DNA from: Opitutia bacterium
Lineage (GTDB): Bacteria > Verrucomicrobiota > Verrucomicrobiia > Opitutales > Opitutaceae
Direction: 5' to 3'
Length of the DNA stretch: 64,000 bases
NCBI GenBank assembly: GCA_016187945.1
Contig: JACPIT010000011.1
Location: forward strand, 204,056 to 268,055
Numbering within the stretch: the stretch's first letter is position 1; every line of letters starts with the position of its first letter. The notes beneath the pieces were generated by a model that saw nothing but the letters and a program-made list of their open reading frames with translations, had not been told where the DNA came from and made no database searches. Position numbers and translations under genes: made by a program. Of the stretch, positions 46,408 to 55,529 are shown piece after piece.

Positions 46408-47631
46408 ATGAACGCCCTCCTGCGCGACCCGCGCGCCCAACGCCTCATCGCGGCCAACGCCACGTCGTCGATCGGCTCCGGCGTCACGATCATCGCCGTG
46501 CCGTGGCTGCTCGTGAACCGCCCCGGTGGCTCGCAAATCTACGGTTGGGCCACCGCGCTCACCACGCTCGCGATCTTCGCCTTCGCGCCCTACTACGGCG
46601 CGTGGGTCGACCGCCATTCGCGCAAGACGATGCTCCTGCTCGGCGAGCTCTTCGGCGCCACCGCCACGCTCGCGATGGCGCTCCTCGGCCTCTTCCGCGG
46701 CGAATACGCCACCTGGCAACTCGTCACCGTCTACTTCTGCGGCATGTTCTACTACACGCTGCACTTCCCGGCGAAGTTCGCGTTCATCCAGCAAATCTTC
46801 GGCCGCGCCCACTACCAGTCGCTCACCAGCGCGATGGAAATCCAGGGCCAGACCGCCTCGATGCTCGCCGGCGGACTCGCCTCGCTGCTCATCGACCACG
46901 TCAGCCTCACCACGATCCTGCTGCTCGACGCGTCGACTTACGCGATCAGCTTCGTCCTCCAGTCGACGATTCCCTACGAGCCGACGCATCAAACCGCCGA
47001 AATGAAAAACGCTCCCGCGCCCAACGCCTGGCGCGCCGTCGGCGATGCTTGGACCTGGCTGCGCGCCCGCCCCGCGCTCTCCACGTTCCTGCTGTGCTCG
47101 TTCACGCCGTTCCTCGGCATCATGGTCAGCAATTACCTGTTTCCGATCTACGTCGCGTCGACGCTGCACGAAACTCCCGCGGTCTACGGCCGCGGCGAAA
47201 TGATCTTCGCCGTCGGCGCCATCACCGCCGGCGTGTGCGTGCCGTTCCTCACCGCGCGCTTCAACCATGCGCGCACCACCGTCGCGCTCGGCGCCGTGTT
47301 TCTCGTCGGTCTCGTCCTGCTCTCGTGGTGGCCGCGCACGCTGCCGTTCTACGCCGCGATGGTGTTTCTCGGCCTCGGCAACGCCGGCGTGCGCGTCGCG
47401 CGCAACGTGATCGTCCTCGAAGCCGTGCCCAACGCCATCATGGGCCGCATCCACGTCTTCTTCCTCGTGGCCGAGCGCTCGCTGCGGACGCTGCTCATCC
47501 TGCTGATGACGCTGCTGGTCGACGCGCACGGCGCGCCCTTCTGCTTCGCGATTCTGTTGGTGGTGAACCTCGCCGCCTTCGCCGGCATGTGGCGCAGCCG
47601 CCCCGCCGCCGAAGCCGCGCAAGCCCGGTAG
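46408..47631 (+). CDS. MFS transporter, EntS-like exporter family
   Basis: A 407-residue polytopic protein with about twelve membrane helices. Features are NATSSIGSGVTIIAVPWLLV in helix 1, YYGAWVDRHSRKTMLLLGE (the loop 2-3 MFS motif, G-x-x-x-D-R-x-x-R-K) and FPAKFAFIQQIFGRAHYQSL. These match the MFS_3/EntS group of small-molecule and siderophore exporters. The substrate cannot be told. ATG 46408 lies just after a repeat element. Confidence 0.85.
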   Translation: MNALLRDPRAQRLIAANATSSIGSGVTIIAVPWLLVNRPGGSQIYGWATALTTLAIFAFAPYYGAWVDRHSRKTMLLLGELFGATATLAMALLGLFRGEYATWQLVTVYFCGMFYYTLHFPAKFAFIQQIFGRAHYQSLTSAMEIQGQTASMLAGGLASLLIDHVSLTTILLLDASTYAISFVLQSTIPYEPTHQTAEMKNAPAPNAWRAVGDAWTWLRARPALSTFLLCSFTPFLGIMVSNYLFPIYVASTLHETPAVYGRGEMIFAVGAITAGVCVPFLTARFNHARTTVALGAVFLVGLVLLSWWPRTLPFYAAMVFLGLGNAGVRVARNVIVLEAVPNAIMGRIHVFFLVAERSLRTLLILLMTLLVDAHGAPFCFAILLVVNLAAFAGMWRSRPAAEAAQAR

Positions 47632-47697
47632 GCCCGCTCTGCGTCCGGCCCTGCTCCGCCGTCCGACGCGACCGCCGGCGCGCAGCGAGCCCGGGAG

Positions 47698-47716
47698 CGG
47701 CGATATTATATCGCCG
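47698..47716. repeat. Small palindrome upstream of the WecG-like gene
   Basis: CGGCGATATTATATCGCCG is a palindrome with 8-bp arms and a 3-nt centre, AT-rich in the middle. It lies 111 bp before the GTG of the glycosyltransferase gene. It could be an operator or a repeat; there is no further evidence. Confidence 0.4.
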
Positions 47717-47826
47717 TTCCGCAATCGCGCGCGGACCGCCGCCGCACGGACGCTCGCGCCGCTCCGCTCCGCTCCGCCCGCACCGCGTGTTTGCCACGCG
47801 CCACCGCCTCGCCCACGCTCCGCCGC

Positions 47827-48597
47827 GTGACCCAGCCCCCGCGCTTCAACGTCCTCGGCGTCGGCGTGCACGCGCTCTCGCTCGCCGAAGCGCGCGATCG
47901 CCTCATCGCCGTGCATGGACGGAAACAGGCAGGCTGCGTCTTCGCCACCGGCGTGCACGGCGTCAGCGAGGCTCAACGCGACCCCGTCCTCCGTGACATC
48001 GTCAACCGCGCCTGGCTCAACTGCCCCGACGGCATGCCGCTCGTCTGGCTTGGGCGCTGGCACGGCCACCGTTCGATCACTCGCGTCTACGGTCCCGACC
48101 TGATGCTCGCCGTCTGCGATGTCGGCCGCGCCGTCGGCCTCACGCATTATTTCTACGGCGGCGCGCCCGGCGTCGCCGAGTCGCTTCGCGAGAAACTCGC
48201 CGCGCGTTTTCCGGGACTGGCGGTCGTCGGCACGTTCACGCCGCCATTCCGCGCGCCGACGCCCGAGGAATTCGCCGCATTGCAGGCCGACATCGCCGCA
48301 AAAAAACCGGACCTCGTCTGGATCGGCCTCAGCACGCCCAAACAGGAGCGCTTTGCCGCCGCGGTCGCGCCCCAGCTCGACGCCGGGGCGCTCGTCACCG
48401 TGGGCGCCGCGTTCGATTTTCACTCGGGGCGCGTGCGCCAGGCGCCGCGCTGGATGCAGCGCAGCGGTCTCGAATGGCTGCACCGTCTCGGCACCGAGCC
48501 GCGCCGCCTCGCTCGCCGTTACCTGGTTAACAATCCGCTGTTCGTCATCCGCACGTTCGCCCAGCTCACCGGCCTGCGCCGTTACCCGCTGGACTGA
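47827..48597 (+). CDS. WecG/TagA/CpsF-family glycosyltransferase
   Basis: A 256-residue GT26-family enzyme. It has FNVLGVGVHALSLAEARDRL, LNCPDGMPLVWLGRWHG, RVYGPDLMLAVCDVGRAVGL, THYFYGGAPGVAESLREKL, DLVWIGLSTPKQERF (the conserved G-x-x-x-P-x-Q-E) and VGAAFDFHSGRVRQAPRWMQ. Such enzymes add the second sugar to an undecaprenyl-linked intermediate. GTG 47827 is preferred to an upstream TTG. Its 3' end overlaps the convergent membrane glycosyltransferase gene by 32 bp. Confidence 0.93.
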   Translation: MTQPPRFNVLGVGVHALSLAEARDRLIAVHGRKQAGCVFATGVHGVSEAQRDPVLRDIVNRAWLNCPDGMPLVWLGRWHGHRSITRVYGPDLMLAVCDVGRAVGLTHYFYGGAPGVAESLREKLAARFPGLAVVGTFTPPFRAPTPEEFAALQADIAAKKPDLVWIGLSTPKQERFAAAVAPQLDAGALVTVGAAFDFHSGRVRQAPRWMQRSGLEWLHRLGTEPRRLARRYLVNNPLFVIRTFAQLTGLRRYPLD

Positions 48598-50452
48598 ACC
48601 GCACCAACAACCAGTCCTCGTCCGCACGCGACGCCTTCACGCGCAACCGCTCGCGCGCCACCACTTCGCCGCGCCAGTGTTCCAGCCACGCTCGCATCGC
48701 CGCCGGCGTGCTCCAGCCCGCGTCGCCTCGCACCACCACCCATTCCAGCGCCGCGCCGTCCGCGTCGCGCGGCGCTTCGCCGGGGAATAGACGCGCGACC
48801 TTCCGCCGTCCGTAAGGCCGCCACAGCGACGTCTCGGCATCGTCGCCCGACGCCATGAAGCCCACGACCGCGACCGCTTCCGGCATGCTCGCACCGAGCG
48901 GGCCGAACAAATCTGCGCGCCGCTCATAAGCCGCATACACCGTCTCGACGCGCTCCGCCGTCGCGCTCGGATGTGCTCGCCGCCACGTGTCCGTCCATGC
49001 GCGCAATGGCAGTAACGGTCGCGCCGGCGCCACGATCACGATCGCCGCCGTGCTCGCCACCGTCGCCGCCACCAACCAGCTCCATGCGCGCGTCCGACAC
49101 CACGCGGCCTGACCCGAAGCCAACAGCGCCGGCAGCACCAACACCGGATAATAGGGCGTCAGCAAACGCGCCGTCATGTCGCTGCCCATGCCCGCCGCGT
49201 AAGCCAGCACGGCCACCAAGCCCGCCGCACCGATCAACCATCCTCGCTTCGGCGACATAGCCCGCTCGTTTGCTTTCACCAGCCAGCCGCCCGCGAGGAG
49301 GACGACCAGCAGCAAACCGAGTCCCGCCCATTCCTCCTGGGGCATTTCGTTCAGCCGGAGCGTGAATCGCGGGAACTCGCCGGCGAAGGTCGCGCGGAAC
49401 CACGGCTCGACCCACTCTGCGCTCCAGCGATTCCACGACCCCGCAGCCGGGAAAAACGGGGGCGCGAGATTCTGCACTGCGAACTGCGCGCCGTTGCCGA
49501 GCCATCCATGCCATGGCGCCGACAGGCGCACGCCGGTAAGATTGGCCGGATCGCCCGTCCAGTGCCCGGAATGAATTTCGTTCAACCACAGTGTCGGCGC
49601 CGCCGATACCGCGAGCGCCAACACCACACCGCCGCACCACCTCCGCCACCGCATCCGCAACACCGCACAAGCCGGCCACACGATGACCGCGTAAGGCAAC
49701 AATAGCGGCAGGTTGGAGGTTTTCACGCCGGTCATCAGCGCCGCCGCCACGAGCGAAACCACGAGCCAACGCGCGCTTTCCCGGTCGATCGCGCGTCGCG
49801 CAAAATACGCCGCCGCGAGAAAATACCACGCGCCCGCGAGATCGTTGCCGATACCGCCCGTCTGTAGGACGAACGTCGGCGCCATCGGCAGCAGCCACAT
49901 CCAGCGCCACGCGACGCGCCGGCGCACGCCGGTGCCATGGAGAAACGAGAAAACCAAACCCGGCAGCAGCAGCGATGGCAGCGCATTGAGGAGAAACAAC
50001 GCGCGATCCGATCGCAATATCGCCAGCAGCGGCGCTATCTGCCACTCGGCCCCCGCCGCGCTGAAATTCAGCCGCCCGTCGTCGGTCGCGATCCAGTGCC
50101 AGCCTCCCGCGCTCATCCAATGCAACAGCCGTGGCAGCCGATACGTCAGCGCGTCGATGTTATTCGGCGCGTGCCACACGCCACCGGCGACCGCGAGCGT
50201 CCACACCGCCAGCCACGACAGCGCGAGCGGGTGCGTCAGCCGACGCGCCACGCGCCGCCACCACGCCGCACCGACTTCCCGCCACGCTGCCAACAACGCC
50301 ACCACGCCTCCCAGGCTCAACACCGTTCCCACTACCGCGCAGTGCGTGAAATCCAGACGTCCGGTAGCTGACAATCCCCAACCCGAGAGCGAAGCAACAC
50401 CGCTCCCGACAACCCAAAGCACCATCGCGGTCGTGCCGGGGCAGCGCTTCAT
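48566..50452 (-). CDS. Polytopic membrane glycosyltransferase-like protein (GT39/ArnT-like)
   Basis: A 628-residue protein with roughly ten to twelve helices and a soluble C-terminal domain. NNIDALTYRLPRLLHWMSAG carries an early acidic residue after a first luminal loop, and GGIGNDLAGAWYFLAAAYFA, MTGVKTSNLPLLLPYAVIVW and GSDMTARLLTPYYPVLVLPA follow. This layout fits polyprenyl-phosphate-sugar-dependent GT-C enzymes, but no single diagnostic motif fixes the family. The ATG is separated by one base from the upstream exonuclease stop, so the two are co-translated. Confidence 0.65.
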   Translation of the reverse strand: MKRCPGTTAMVLWVVGSGVASLSGWGLSATGRLDFTHCAVVGTVLSLGGVVALLAAWREVGAAWWRRVARRLTHPLALSWLAVWTLAVAGGVWHAPNNIDALTYRLPRLLHWMSAGGWHWIATDDGRLNFSAAGAEWQIAPLLAILRSDRALFLLNALPSLLLPGLVFSFLHGTGVRRRVAWRWMWLLPMAPTFVLQTGGIGNDLAGAWYFLAAAYFARRAIDRESARWLVVSLVAAALMTGVKTSNLPLLLPYAVIVWPACAVLRMRWRRWCGGVVLALAVSAAPTLWLNEIHSGHWTGDPANLTGVRLSAPWHGWLGNGAQFAVQNLAPPFFPAAGSWNRWSAEWVEPWFRATFAGEFPRFTLRLNEMPQEEWAGLGLLLVVLLAGGWLVKANERAMSPKRGWLIGAAGLVAVLAYAAGMGSDMTARLLTPYYPVLVLPALLASGQAAWCRTRAWSWLVAATVASTAAIVIVAPARPLLPLRAWTDTWRRAHPSATAERVETVYAAYERRADLFGPLGASMPEAVAVVGFMASGDDAETSLWRPYGRRKVARLFPGEAPRDADGAALEWVVVRGDAGWSTPAAMRAWLEHWRGEVVARERLRVKASRADEDWLLVRFSPAGNGAGR

Positions 50453-50453
50453 C

Positions 50454-51119
50454 TCAGAACAAATCCCTCTGCTGCATCGCGCCGCGGCGCTCGGGGTCGA
50501 GCGTGCTCGTTTGCAGCAGCCACGGAATCGTCGCGCGCATGAATTCCGGCCGTCGCAGCAAATCGAGCAACAGCAGCGCGCCGGCCAGCGCGTCGTAGAG
50601 CGCCGCGTGGTAGCGGCGTCGATGCGGCGGACAATGCGTCGCGGCGAGCGCGGCGAGTTCGGTTTGCAGACCGACCGACACGACGAGGTTCACCAGCTTC
50701 GCCTCGGGAAATTGCGGAAAAATTTGCGGGTAGAGCCGACCGGTGTCGATCCACGGCCCCCACTCGTGCGCATCGCGTCCCTCGCGCACGAAATCCGGCG
50801 CGGTGCGCGGATACGGCCACACGGATTTCAGGAGCGAGTTTTCCGCGTTGGCGAAATGCGCCGCCAGCGGACCGCTCTCGCGCAAGGCGGCGAAATACTC
50901 CCACTCGTGCGCAAACGGCAGTTCGCCCTGCACGCTCTCGGCACGCAGGCCGTGCACCGCCGTGTCCTCCGCGGACACGCGACCCGTCGCGGCGCACGTC
51001 CGCGTGCGCGTCTCGGCGATGCTCCCGCCGCGCAACGTCACGACGCCGAACTCGAGGATGCCCGACGTGCGGTTGCCCTCGAAGTCGATGAAGTGAATCG
51101 GCGCCTCAGCCCAGTGCAT
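50454..51119 (-). CDS. DEDD-type 3'-5' exonuclease-like protein (DnaQ fold)
   Basis: A 221-residue protein with exonuclease motif I IHFIDFEGNRTSGILEFGVV (D-x-E). Motif II is AHFANAENSLL, where family members have GHNxxFD, and a later YHAALYDALAGALLLLDLL corresponds to motif III (H/Y-x-x-x-D). It could be an epsilon-like proofreading or RNA-trimming nuclease; the degenerate motif II leaves activity open. ATG 51119 is chosen because the upstream in-frame start at 51137 is derived from a repeat (SSVVFM reading of a TGTGGTGTTCATG element). Confidence 0.7.
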   Translation of the reverse strand: MHWAEAPIHFIDFEGNRTSGILEFGVVTLRGGSIAETRTRTCAATGRVSAEDTAVHGLRAESVQGELPFAHEWEYFAALRESGPLAAHFANAENSLLKSVWPYPRTAPDFVREGRDAHEWGPWIDTGRLYPQIFPQFPEAKLVNLVVSVGLQTELAALAATHCPPHRRRYHAALYDALAGALLLLDLLRRPEFMRATIPWLLQTSTLDPERRGAMQQRDLF

Positions 51120-51270
51120 GAACACCACAGAAGACACAGAACACGCAGAAATCGACCCCGGAAAGCCCGGCGCAGTTCAAGGAACAGTTTCCTCGGAGCA
51201 ATCCGGCGCTGGCCACGAAACACACGAATCACACGAAAATTTTCGTGTCCTTTCGTGTGTTTCGTGGGCA
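51120..51270. repeat. Two noncoding repeats in the divergent promoter region
   Basis: AACACCACAGAAGACACAGA(ACACGCAG) at 51120-51148 is the inverse of the element at 46379. At 51212-51270 there is a near-perfect palindrome around AAAATTTT: GCCACGAAACACACGAATCA on the left and TTTCGTGTGTTTCGTGGGC on the right. Translation through the right half gives FRVFRGQ, which could mislead start prediction for the phosphatase gene. Confidence 0.85.
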
Positions 51271-51280
51271 ACTCCTCTGC

Positions 51281-52048
51281 GTGGTCACGGCTGAACATCG
51301 CACCTTCCTCCTCGAACTCGCCCGCGCCAGCGGCGACTTCATCCGCCCGCTCTTCGGTCGGCACGACGTCGCCGTCGAACTCAAAGGCGACCTCACGCCC
51401 GTCACCGCCGCCGACCGCGGCGCCGAGGAATTGATGCGCCGGATGATCGCGGCGAAGTTTCCCGATCACGGCCTGCTCGGCGAGGAACTCGGCCCGGAGC
51501 GCACCGACGCAGAATTCGTCTGGGTGCTCGATCCGGTCGACGGCACGAAGTCGTTCGTCACCGGCGTGCCGCTCTTCGGCACGCTCATCGCGCTGCTCCA
51601 CCGCGGCCAGCCCGTGCTCGGTTGCATTCACCAACCGATCCTCAACCAACTCGTCATCGGCGACGGCACCACGACCACGCTCAACGGCGCACCGGTGCGC
51701 TGCCGATCGACGCGCGTGCTCGCCGACTCCACGCTGCTCACCTGCGATTGGGTGAATCCCTCCGTCTACCAAAACGGTCCCGCCTTCGACCGTCTCTCGC
51801 GCTCCGTGAAACTCGCGCGCACCTGGGGCGATGCCTACGCCTACCTGCTGCTCGCCACCGGCTGGGCCGACGTCGTAGTCGACCCGATCATGAACCCCTG
51901 GGACATCGCCGCGCTCGTGCCCGTCATCCGCGGTGCCGGCGGCATCATCACCGATTGGCAAGGCGCCGCGCCCTGCCCGGCCACCTCGACGATCGCCGCC
52001 GCCACCCCCGAACTCCACGCCGCGACGATTGCCGCACTCCGCGTCTGA
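51281..52048 (+). CDS. Inositol-monophosphatase-family phosphatase (HisN/histidinol-phosphatase-like)
   Basis: A 255-residue Mg-dependent phosphatase. It has VELKGDLTPVTAADRGAEEL, GLLGEELGPE (about 66), WVLDPVDGTKSFVTGVPLFG (about 83-92) and DPIMNPWDIAALVPVIRGAG (about 206). These are the metal-site motifs of the family. The GTKSF-TG-P form is more typical of the histidinol-phosphatase branch than of inositol monophosphatase; substrate is inferred only. The GTG at 51281 avoids a repeat-derived N-terminal extension from 51245. Confidence 0.88.
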   Translation: MVTAEHRTFLLELARASGDFIRPLFGRHDVAVELKGDLTPVTAADRGAEELMRRMIAAKFPDHGLLGEELGPERTDAEFVWVLDPVDGTKSFVTGVPLFGTLIALLHRGQPVLGCIHQPILNQLVIGDGTTTTLNGAPVRCRSTRVLADSTLLTCDWVNPSVYQNGPAFDRLSRSVKLARTWGDAYAYLLLATGWADVVVDPIMNPWDIAALVPVIRGAGGIITDWQGAAPCPATSTIAAATPELHAATIAALRV

Positions 52049-52065
52049 CCCTGAAATCAGCAGTT

Positions 52066-52206
52066 GAAACCACGGATTTCACGGATGACACGGATAGTTC
52101 AAGACTTCGGCAGCGGCTCCGCTTCACCCAGCAGGTGAACGAAGAGGGAGAGGAAGTTTTTCCTGAGATAATTCCATCCGTGTAATCTGTGTAATCCGTG
52201 GTCAAT
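52066..52206. repeat. CCACGGAT-type inverted repeat
   Basis: AACCACGGATTTCACGGATG(ACACGGAT) at 52066-52094 opposes CCATCCGTGTAATCTGTGTA(ATCCGTGG) at about 52174-52201. It lies in the phosphatase-queF gap (52049-52320), which holds no gene. It is related to the element at 20086. Confidence 0.85.
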
Positions 52207-52320
52207 TTTTCTGCGGAATTTAGGCTGACTGTAGGGCGGGATCGCCGAAGCCCGCCTTTTCGTCGACTGATTCGCGTTCGCGGCGGGGTTCGGCGACCCT
52301 GCGCTACAATTTCAGCGCGT

Positions 52321-52698
52321 TCAGCGCTTCTTTTTCGCGGGCCTGCTCTTCGCCGGCTTCCAGTCGGCGGTGATGCGCGAGCTGAAACCGCCGCGCGCCT
52401 TCCAGTCGGCGATGATCGTCAGGCTGCGCGGCTGGAGCGCCGCGCCGAGTTCGTCGCAAATCTTGTTCGTCGCCGCCTCGAAGAAAATGCCCTCGTTGCG
52501 GTAAGCGTGGAAGTAGAGCTTCAGCGACTTCAGCTCGACGCACTTCTCGTCCGCCACGTAGCGCACGGTGATGTTGGCGAAATCCGGATGGCCCGTCATC
52601 GGACACACCGAAGTGAATTCATGATGCGTGTGCTCGATGAGGAAATCGCGATGCGGAGCGGGATTCGGGAAAGTCTCGAGAATTTTCGGATCGGCCAT
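52321..52698 (-). CDS. queF: NADPH-dependent 7-cyano-7-deazaguanine reductase
   Basis: A 125-residue T-fold enzyme that reduces preQ0 to preQ1 in queuosine synthesis. It has nucleophile Cys32 and Asp39 in TSVCPMTGHPDFANITVRY, and Glu55 with the family signature ELKSLKLYFHAYRNEGIFFE. Size matches the unimodular (type I) QueF. A Lys/Arg-rich tail (KPAKSRPAKKKR) ends it. ATG 52698 is used. It stands alone, without queCDE, inside the polysaccharide region. Confidence 0.95.
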   Translation of the reverse strand: MADPKILETFPNPAPHRDFLIEHTHHEFTSVCPMTGHPDFANITVRYVADEKCVELKSLKLYFHAYRNEGIFFEAATNKICDELGAALQPRSLTIIADWKARGGFSSRITADWKPAKSRPAKKKR

Positions 52699-52863
52699 GG
52701 GTGAAGAAAGGCGGAAGGACGGAACGGCTGGAAGGCTGAAAATCAAGCCGACGCGCCGGAGCTCAGACTCCGTATTTCGGAGTTTGCCCGCACGAGCGGC
52801 GCGCCCCCGGCCGGCGCCCGACTCAAATTCCCCGCCGCCGCGTTCGCCCCGGTCAGCTCTTTT

Positions 52864-54564
52864 TCAGCCCTTCGGCGTTTCAGTTTTCAACCCTTCGCCC
52901 TGAAACGCCGGCAGCGTCCCCGCCAGCACTTCGTCGATGCGCTTGAGCGCCGCCGCCTCGCCGTCGAGCGCGTGCGTCTGCATCAGCACGTAAGCCCAGC
53001 GATGCGCTTGCAAGGGCCGCACGCGATCGAGCGACGTGTAGAACACGCGCTCCCAATGCGACGCCACGATCCGGTCCGCGCCCACGAACCAGTAGACGAG
53101 CAGCGCCGGCAGCTTCGCCACCTCGCCGCGCGCATTCGTGACGTCGCGCTCGATGTGCAACACCGTCGCCGGCACGCGCACGCCGCCGGCCACAAACGTG
53201 TGCGCACTCTGCCCGCGGATCGTCCAGCCTTGGCCGACAAGGCAAATCTCCGGCCGATGAATCGACGTGCGATCACGCCCACTCAGCACGATCGACAGAA
53301 AAACGCTCTGCCTCCGATCCCGCAGCGAAACGTAATTTTTCCGCGAGTAACCCGTATCCGGCGGCAACGTCTCGCGCTCCACCGCTGTCACCGGCGCGCT
53401 CTGCCCGGCCCAGTCGATTCCGAGATAATTCGGCAGCGCGACCGGGTTCACGCCATCCGCCGCGAGTCGCACGCCCGTGCGTGCACTCACCTGCGCGCGA
53501 TCGAGCGCCCGCGCCGCCAACGCGACTCCCGCCGCCGCGAGCACCACAGCGACGCCGATCGCCCAAGCTTGTTTGTAGTCTAGTAGACTACAAACCCGCT
53601 CGGCCCCGCTCGACGACGGCGGCGGCGACACTCCTGTCGCCGCGGCTCCTTCGCCTTCACGCTCCGCCTTTTTTCCCCTCTGCATCAGCCACACCGTCGC
53701 CTGCACCAGTCCGAGCACGATCACGAACACGAGGAACCCAAACCACTCGTGCACCACCGCGCCCGCGCGCTGACCGCGCCACTCCGCCGCCACGATGATC
53801 GCGAGGATGCGCACGACATTCCCGACGAACGCATACGGCAGTGCCAACGCGCCGATCAGCACCCGCGCCCACCGCGACCGAAAACTCAAATAGCCGAGCA
53901 ACGTCGACAGCGCCGTCAGCGCCATCAGCGAGCGAATGCCCGAGCACGCCGCCGCGACGTCGTAAGAATAGCTGCCGTCGGGCGAGAGCAATTGAGTGCC
54001 ATTGCGAATCACGTCGCACCCGAACGCCCGCGACACGTGGAATGCCACATCCGTCACGCCCACTCGTAGGAAAAACCCGACCGTATCGAGCACGTTCAGC
54101 GGCAACGCAAACAACATGAACCCGAGCGGAAACGCCGCCGCCCGCCCCCAACGCCGTCCACCACCCAGCGCCAGCACGCCCCACGTGAAAAGCAACAGCG
54201 CCGCGATCGAGATGCGCGCCTGTTGCATCGCGTAGCCGAGCAGATGCAACGCGAGCCCGCCCAGCATCGCCGCCCCGGCCGAAGCGCCGACCGCCGATTG
54301 CTGATCGTTGACTGCCGGCTGCTGCCGCAGGTTTCGCCACACCAGCCACCCGCTCACCGCGAGGATGAGCCAACCGTGTTCGCCCTCGGAGGCCGGATCG
54401 GTCCACTGAAATCCCCACCAATAAAAGAGCGACGAGCTGTCGATGTAGCCGCGCGTCGAGTTGCCGAAGAACTGAAACACCGCCCCAGCCGCGAGCGCGC
54501 ACACCGCCGCGGCATACCAACGCGCACGCGCAGAGCGAAAATCGACGGCCACGGGACTTGCCAT
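52864..54564 (-). CDS. Exosortase-EpsI fusion protein
   Basis: A 566-residue protein. The N-terminal exosortase has about eight membrane helices: [20 protein letters not shown] with catalytic Cys (about 209), [13 protein letters not shown] with Arg (about 250) and [11 protein letters not shown] with His (about 272). The C-terminal EpsI/DUF3485 domain at about 330-566 has [20 protein letters not shown], then [21 protein letters not shown] linker at about 295-330 is made largely of two translated palindromes. Exosortases cut PEP-CTERM-type sorting signals of secreted proteins and usually sit in exopolysaccharide loci, as here. ATG 54564 is preferred to GTG 54573. Confidence 0.92.
   Translation of the reverse strand: MASPVAVDFRSARARWYAAAVCALAAGAVFQFFGNSTRGYIDSSSLFYWWGFQWTDPASEGEHGWLILAVSGWLVWRNLRQQPAVNDQQSAVGASAGAAMLGGLALHLLGYAMQQARISIAALLLFTWGVLALGGGRRWGRAAAFPLGFMLFALPLNVLDTVGFFLRVGVTDVAFHVSRAFGCDVIRNGTQLLSPDGSYSYDVAAACSGIRSLMALTALSTLLGYLSFRSRWARVLIGALALPYAFVGNVVRILAIIVAAEWRGQRAGAVVHEWFGFLVFVIVLGLVQATVWLMQRGKKAEREGEGAAATGVSPPPSSSGAERVCSLLDYKQAWAIGVAVVLAAAGVALAARALDRAQVSARTGVRLAADGVNPVALPNYLGIDWAGQSAPVTAVERETLPPDTGYSRKNYVSLRDRRQSVFLSIVLSGRDRTSIHRPEICLVGQGWTIRGQSAHTFVAGGVRVPATVLHIERDVTNARGEVAKLPALLVYWFVGADRIVASHWERVFYTSLDRVRPLQAHRWAYVLMQTHALDGEAAALKRIDEVLAGTLPAFQGEGLKTETPKG
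53572..53643. repeat. Two palindromes within the exosortase-EpsI linker
   Basis: TTTGTAGTCTAGTAGACTAC(AAA) at 53572-53594 is a perfect 11-bp-arm palindrome with a GTAG foot and unusually low GC. GCGGCGACACTCCTGTCGCC(GC) at 53622-53643 is a second perfect hairpin. On the coding strand they give VCSLLDYKQ and AAATGVSPP in the interdomain linker. Confidence 0.88.
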
Positions 54565-54593
54565 GCGCGTCACAAAAACAGGATAACCCGGCC

Positions 54594-55529
54594 ATGCAAA
54601 GCAACTCGACGCCCCATCGCGCCCGTCGCGCTCGGCTGCTCGTCGTCGAGTTGTGGGGCCTCGGCGATCTCGCCCTAGCAGTGCCGTTCTTGCGCGAAGT
54701 GTCGCGCCATGCGCACGTCAGCTTGCTCGCGAAGCCGCATGCCGCGCCGCTGCTGCGCCGCTTCGCGCCCAACGTAGAACTCATTCCGCTCGTCGCGCCC
54801 TGGACGGCGTTTCGCAACAAATACGATCTCGCGAGCTGGCCGTGGGCGGCGATGCGCGAGGCGATTTCGACGCTGCGCGCGCGGCGCTTCGACGCCGCCG
54901 TCTCGGCGCGGCGCGATCCACGAGATCACGCATTGATGGCGCTGAGCGATGCCGCATTACGCGCTGGATTTCCGTGGTCGACCTCACGCGCGTTGCTCAC
55001 CGACCCGATTGCTACACCCGCGCGCCCGCACCGCGCACGCCACTGGGAAGCACTCGCGACGCATTTCGGTTGGGAATTGTCCGCCCCACAGCCGGAGCCA
55101 CGACGCGGGAATCACGTCGTCATCCACACCGGCGCCGGACAATCGGTGCGCGAGTGGCCGCGTGAGCGTTTCGAGGAGCTCGCCGCACGCCTGCGCACCG
55201 CGAGGTGGCGAGTAACGATAGTCGACGACACGTTGCGCGATCTCGACGTCTTGCTCGACACGCTCGCGAGCGCCGACCGCTTCATCGGCAACGATTCCGG
55301 TCCCGGCCACCTCGCCGCCGCGTTTGGAGTGCCGACATTCACGATTTTCGGTCCGCAGTTACCCGAGCTCTTCGCCCCGCAACACCCGCAAGCAACATGG
55401 ATCGACGGCGCCGCGTGCGCCTACAAGCCGTGCTTCGACTCCTGTCGCTTCGGCTCGCCGCACTGCATTCGAGAATTGAGCACCCACCAAGTCGCGACCG
55501 CAGTCGACGCGTGGCTCACGAAGAGTTGA
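54594..55529 (+). CDS. Family 9 glycosyltransferase (heptosyltransferase-like)
   Basis: A 311-residue GT-B fold enzyme. It has [20 protein letters not shown] (N-terminal acceptor loop of GT9) and [20 protein letters not shown] (nucleotide-sugar site). The C-terminal motif is [20 protein letters not shown], then [12 protein letters not shown] Cys cluster ([15 protein letters not shown]) near the end is common in GT9 members. It would add a sugar to a lipid-linked or LPS acceptor. ATG 54594. It overlaps the convergent GT4 gene by 14 bp. Confidence 0.9.
   Translation: MQSNSTPHRARRARLLVVELWGLGDLALAVPFLREVSRHAHVSLLAKPHAAPLLRRFAPNVELIPLVAPWTAFRNKYDLASWPWAAMREAISTLRARRFDAAVSARRDPRDHALMALSDAALRAGFPWSTSRALLTDPIATPARPHRARHWEALATHFGWELSAPQPEPRRGNHVVIHTGAGQSVREWPRERFEELAARLRTARWRVTIVDDTLRDLDVLLDTLASADRFIGNDSGPGHLAAAFGVPTFTIFGPQLPELFAPQHPQATWIDGAACAYKPCFDSCRFGSPHCIRELSTHQVATAVDAWLTKS

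Noticed and set aside
51245..51280. Upstream in-frame start for the inositol-monophosphatase-family gene
   Set aside because: The extra residues (SFRVFRGQ) are the translation of a dispersed palindromic repeat. The conserved protein begins near the GTG at 51281.
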